A DNA stretch of 64,000 nucleotides, taken from contig CANTUZ010000025.1 in assembly GCA_947846985.1 (NCBI GenBank), positions 2,540,100 to 2,604,099 on the forward strand, read 5' to 3'. Shown piece after piece: positions 62,376 to 64,000 of the stretch. The notes under the pieces are model-generated. The model was not told the origin of the DNA. It saw only the letters and a program-made list of their open reading frames with translations, and did no database searches. The stretch's first letter is position 1, and the number at the start of each line of letters is the position of its first letter. The position numbers and the translations under genes were made by a program. The stretch comes from Fratercula arctica. Lineage: Eukaryota; Chordata; Aves; Charadriiformes; Alcidae.

Positions 62376-64000
62376 GAAGGACGTCTACTATGTCCATTTC
62401 AAGGATCAGTCATTAGAGTCTGCACATGGCAATGATCTCATTTAGAAGCTACAGAAGATATTTCAGGGTTAACAGGATGTTTTGATGTTTTTTTTCTCAT
62501 TCTGTATGAGAAGGAAGTGTATTTTTCCTATCCTAAAATCCAAGTGCATATATCACCCTAAATTATTTACAGCACTTGACTCCATCATTCCATGTCTCCA
62601 AGTTCAAGAGTGTTTACAGATTTCCATCTGTTGGATTCATACTTTCACATTAGGAATCTCCCCTTCCCTCATTGAAGAAGAAATGTCAGATTCTCAATGA
62701 AACCTAGGTGGTATCAGGATGCTCTACCCAGGGACTTTTCCTGCTATCAAAAAGTTCTCAGAGTGACATGATGTAATGGAGGGGTATTTAAGAGCATGGA
62801 AGACTATTTATGTCCAGATGATTTGCTGATCAGGGGCAAATCCCAGCAGGCAACCACAGTAGCCCTGTGATATTTCTCGTCTTTTCATCAGTTTTCATTA
62901 GCATGGACTTCAGTTTGGGAGGGACCTGAAGGAGAATCCTGATTCCTTTGTCCTCTATGCCCTTTTATAGGAGGACAGAGAGGCACAGGTTCCATACCTG
63001 AACCAAAAGATGATGGTATTAAAAGTGTTATGTGAAGCTTTTCTGACCCTCTGTCTGTCTCGGGAAAACAGGAAAAGATGATTATCACACTGCATGTCAA
63101 TATACTGAATAATAAATCCTGTCATCATGCAGACAAACCAATGCCTGCCTGCCTTCCCTCCTGCCTATCCTTCCTGCCTGCTTGCCTGCCTACCTCCCCA
63201 CCTTACTCCCTCCCATCTTTTTTTTTTAAACAACAAAGACACTATCTGAAATTTATTGTGGAGGCTCTTTAGGGATTTCAGTAGGGGGTTTCATTTCTCT
63301 CACTCTCTCCCTCTTCTACTTTTCCTTTTTAATTTATTCCAAATTAAGGTTATGTTAACACTTTTTCCATTGCTTAGATAAAAAAATTGAATAGATTTAA
63401 ATTTGTTCTCAACACTTCTGTGCAACTGACTAGAAATGGTTTCCGTCTTACTCTGAGCAAGGGATAGAGGAGGTTGTGTGTATCCTCCACATGACTCCCT
63501 TCCTGTTTAAGTGTCAGCAATGTCTTTTTTTCTTTATTAGTATACAAGACCATCTGTCTCTCAAATAGTTTGGCCTTTAGCATAGCAATTATATATGTAT
63601 ACGTCTCAGAAGGCCTTGTATCTTGTGGACTGAGTATACAGTTCCTAATGATATTTTAAGGCTACAGATTTAGAGTTAGAGGACAGTTATGTGTAATTTG
63701 ATTTTCTAAACTATATGATTGTCCTACTCATTTAGCCACATTTGTTATTCTCTTTTGGATTTTTGGCTTAAACATCTTTGTGTACAAACCTAATGCTCAG
63801 TCTGTTTTGCAACTCATCTTGATACCACAGAAGACACAGATTAGTAATCAGAGCAAATAAAGATAGTTCAAGGCAGTTATAAGTGTATACAATAAAAGAA
63901 TATGTTGACTATCAAAATTTTCCCATTCTTTCTGTATATAAAGTAGTCTGGTCTGGACTCCTTTGCTTTCACATGCACAGTAGTGAGTGGAAAAGTAATC
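62376..64000. other. Intron to window end
   Basis: After the decayed end of CR1 copy M only AT-rich intron and one simple repeat are seen. The next SMARCA2 exon is not reached. Confidence 0.55.
63141..63215. repeat. Simple repeat, degenerate CCTG/CTTC tract
   Basis: Imperfect tgcctgcctgccttccc units followed by cctgcctgcttgcctgcc: a microsatellite-like pyrimidine tract with no coding signal. Confidence 0.8.

Overview
The window is bird genomic DNA. Seventeen plus-strand exons encode the middle of SMARCA2 (BRM), the SWI/SNF (BAF) chromatin-remodelling ATPase. The rest of the sequence is intron packed with CR1 LINEs and avian ERV-L-type retroviral elements. CR1 copies ending in ATTCTGTG/ATTCTATG octamer tails and LTRs of this type identify the genome as avian. 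About half of the window, by my own count, is recognisable transposable element. That is far above the usual avian autosomal level. SMARCA2 is Z-linked in birds and has a retained W gametolog, so the repeat load plus amino-acid changes in an otherwise near-invariant protein suggest the W copy. This is an inference, not something the sequence proves.

SMARCA2 exons lie between 8,428 and 56,125. They are collinear, splice in phase and contain no frameshift or stop. They correspond to roughly residues 352-1045 of the human protein: the HSA region, the BRK domain, an acidic linker, and all of the first helicase lobe with its GLGKT, DEGH and TGTPLQN motifs. The 5' exons (QLQ, proline-rich N terminus) and the 3' exons (second helicase lobe, bromodomain) lie outside the window.

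Three repeat stacks stand out. (1) 3,648-6,898: a plus CR1 split by a minus CR1, itself split by a solo LTR with a 6-bp target duplication. (2) 10,903-23,573: a 5'-truncated CR1 abuts a truncated ERV-L provirus, which is split by a plus CR1, which is split near its 3' end by an env-bearing retroviral element. This stack lies in one SMARCA2 intron. (3) 57,733-62,375: CR1 inside CR1, followed by a long CR1 interrupted by another LTR. A separate, very young ERV-L provirus (38,018-44,356) has 346-bp LTRs that differ at one base, a tRNA-Lys-type primer site, and one nonsense codon each in gag and pol. Its gag ORF begins with an unusual multi-pass hydrophobic region, also present in the older copy. 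Two CR1 3' ends 18 kb apart in inverted orientation are identical over 638 bp.

All internal-region-containing proviruses lie antisense to SMARCA2. Some solo LTRs lie in sense. I see no RNA genes, CRISPR arrays or second host gene.
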